DNA of 6,107 bases. Origin: Paludibacteraceae bacterium (GTDB lineage: Bacteria > Bacteroidota > Bacteroidia > Bacteroidales > Paludibacteraceae). Below, piece by piece: positions 5,403 through 6,107 of the stretch. The notes below the pieces were generated by a model. The model was given only the letters and a program-made list of their open reading frames with translations, was not told the origin of the DNA and ran no database searches. The stretch covers positions 1 through 6,107 of the forward strand of contig JAFXWI010000027.1 in the NCBI GenBank assembly GCA_017542915.1. Reading direction: 5' to 3'. Position numbers and translations under genes: made by a program. Every line of letters starts with the position of its first letter. Position 1 is the first letter of the stretch.

Positions 5403-6072
5403 CCAGTAGATCCGGTCTTCTTTCTTTGGTGTGCGCCAACGACTGCTCGTATTGCCATTCTTCTATTTTTGCCTGATGACCGCTCAGTAGTATCTCCGGC
5501 ACTTTCCAGCCTTTGTACTCTGCCGGACGGGTATATACACCTGCTTCTAACAGTCCGTCTTGAAACGAATCGTTCAAAGCGCTCTCTACATCGCCTAATG
5601 CGCCCGGCAAGAGACGTACTATCGCATCCGTCATCATCGCCGCAGGCATCTCACCGCCCGTCAGCACAAAATCCCCGATGCTATACTCGCGCGTAATAAG
5701 ATGATCGCGCACGCGTTGGTCCACACCTTTGTAGTGTCCGCAAAGGATGATGATGTTCTCCTTGAGCGAGAGGCTGTTGGCAGCTTTCTGGTCAAAACGC
5801 TCTCCGTCCGGTGCCGTGAAGATGATCTCGTCGTACTCCCTTTCGGATTTCAGATGCGTGATCAGACGGTCAATAGGCTCTACCTGAAGCACCATTCCTG
5901 CTCCGAAACCAAAGGCGTAGTCATCCACCTTGCGGTGTTTGTCCAACGTCCAATCTCGCAGATTATGCACGTATATCTCACAAAGACCCTTCGTCTTTGC
6001 TCGCTGTATGATGGAGTGGTTCAACGGTGATTCCAGCAACTCCGGACAACATGTGATAATATCTATTCTCAT
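5395..6072 (-). CDS. trmD: tRNA (guanine37-N1)-methyltransferase
   Basis: TrmD transfers a methyl group from SAM to N1 of G37, next to the anticodon, in tRNAs reading CNN codons and so prevents +1 frameshifting; it is normally essential. The 225 residues are close to the bacterial norm. SPOUT-fold signatures appear in order: [13 protein letters not shown] (49-61), [12 protein letters not shown] (110-121) and [13 protein letters not shown] (129-141), the last two forming the trefoil-knot SAM site. They are followed by the flexible linker with NDSF (167-170), where Asp168 is the probable general base by analogy with Asp169 of the H. influenzae enzyme. The C-terminal tRNA-binding part has [14 protein letters not shown] (180-193), LLSGHQ (195-200) and RRPDLL (218-223). 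The ATG start is well placed before MRIDIIT, the usual N-terminus, 21 bases from a -7 box. The gene stands alone here, without rpsP, rimM or rplS next to it on the downstream side. Confidence 0.97.
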   Translation of the reverse strand: MRIDIITCCPELLESPLNHSIIQRAKTKGLCEIYVHNLRDWTLDKHRKVDDYAFGFGAGMVLQVEPIDRLITHLKSEREYDEIIFTAPDGERFDQKAANSLSLKENIIILCGHYKGVDQRVRDHLITREYSIGDFVLTGGEMPAAMMTDAIVRLLPGALGDVESALNDSFQDGLLEAGVYTRPAEYKGWKVPEILLSGHQAKIEEWQYEQSLAHTKERRPDLLEN

Positions 6073-6074
6073 TG

Positions 6075-6088
6075 TTAATTCTCAATTC
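6075..6088. repeat. Two AT-rich heptamers in the trmD leader
   Basis: TTAATTC followed by TCAATTC, a two-unit heptamer directly upstream of the trmD ATG, related in sequence to the array at the gene's other end. It is short and could be chance in AT-rich DNA. Confidence 0.35.
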
Positions 6089-6093
6089 CGTTG

Positions 6094-6101
6094 CAAAGGT
6101 A
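6094..6101 (-). promoter_or_regulatory. -7 promoter box of trmD
   Basis: On the minus strand TACCTTTG matches the Bacteroidota -7 consensus TAnnTTTG and is identical to the box of the 6S-like RNA. The matching -33 TTTG would fall at about 6122-6125, outside the window. The implied leader is under about 20 nt. Confidence 0.6.
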
Positions 6102-6107
6102 CTACAA

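Noticed and set aside
5469..6030. Plus-strand frames opposite trmD
   Set aside because: They are antisense shadows of a complete, fully motif-supported trmD gene.

Overview
The window looks like a piece of a Bacteroidales chromosome (phylum Bacteroidota). The lineage call rests on three things: a PorZ-type protein of the type IX secretion system (T9SS), promoters of the Bacteroidota form TTTG-N20-TAnnTTTG in place of sigma-70 boxes, and start sites without clear Shine-Dalgarno sequences. All supported genes lie on the minus strand, so transcription runs from high to low coordinates. The coding DNA is clearly richer in GC than the roughly 830-bp AT-rich gap in the middle.

Layout in transcription order: (1) trmD (6072-5395), a complete tRNA m1G37 methyltransferase gene with its own -7 box at the window edge. 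(2) A gap (5394-4569) with no convincing protein gene but strong RNA signals. It holds a short transcript of about 70 nt (5187-5116) with promoter and hairpin terminator, then a rod-shaped structured RNA of about 200 nt (4984-4781) with promoter, many perfectly matching helices and a terminator, best explained as 6S RNA. Two further hairpins follow (4743-4699 and 4675-4644). (3) rdgB (4568-3903), the house-cleaning XTP/dITP pyrophosphatase, with its own promoter. (4) A very large porZ-like gene (3906 to beyond position 1), whose start codon overlaps the rdgB stop in an ATGA junction.

The most unusual feature is the PorZ protein. Its frame is open for 1302 codons and is still open at the window edge. 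It contains two successive copies of the whole PorZ propeller region behind one signal peptide and before one C-terminal domain. The P. gingivalis PorZ known to me has one such region in about 780 residues. The first copy lacks about 66 residues present in the second.

A second theme is heptanucleotide repeats. A GGACAAT-type array lies in frame at two places inside rdgB, and an AT-rich heptamer array covers the end of trmD. Functionally, trmD and rdgB are housekeeping genes (translation fidelity and nucleotide-pool cleaning), the candidate 6S RNA would act on RNA polymerase, and PorZ acts at the cell surface in T9SS cargo attachment. The rdgB-porZ coupling is therefore probably one of expression and not of biochemical pathway.
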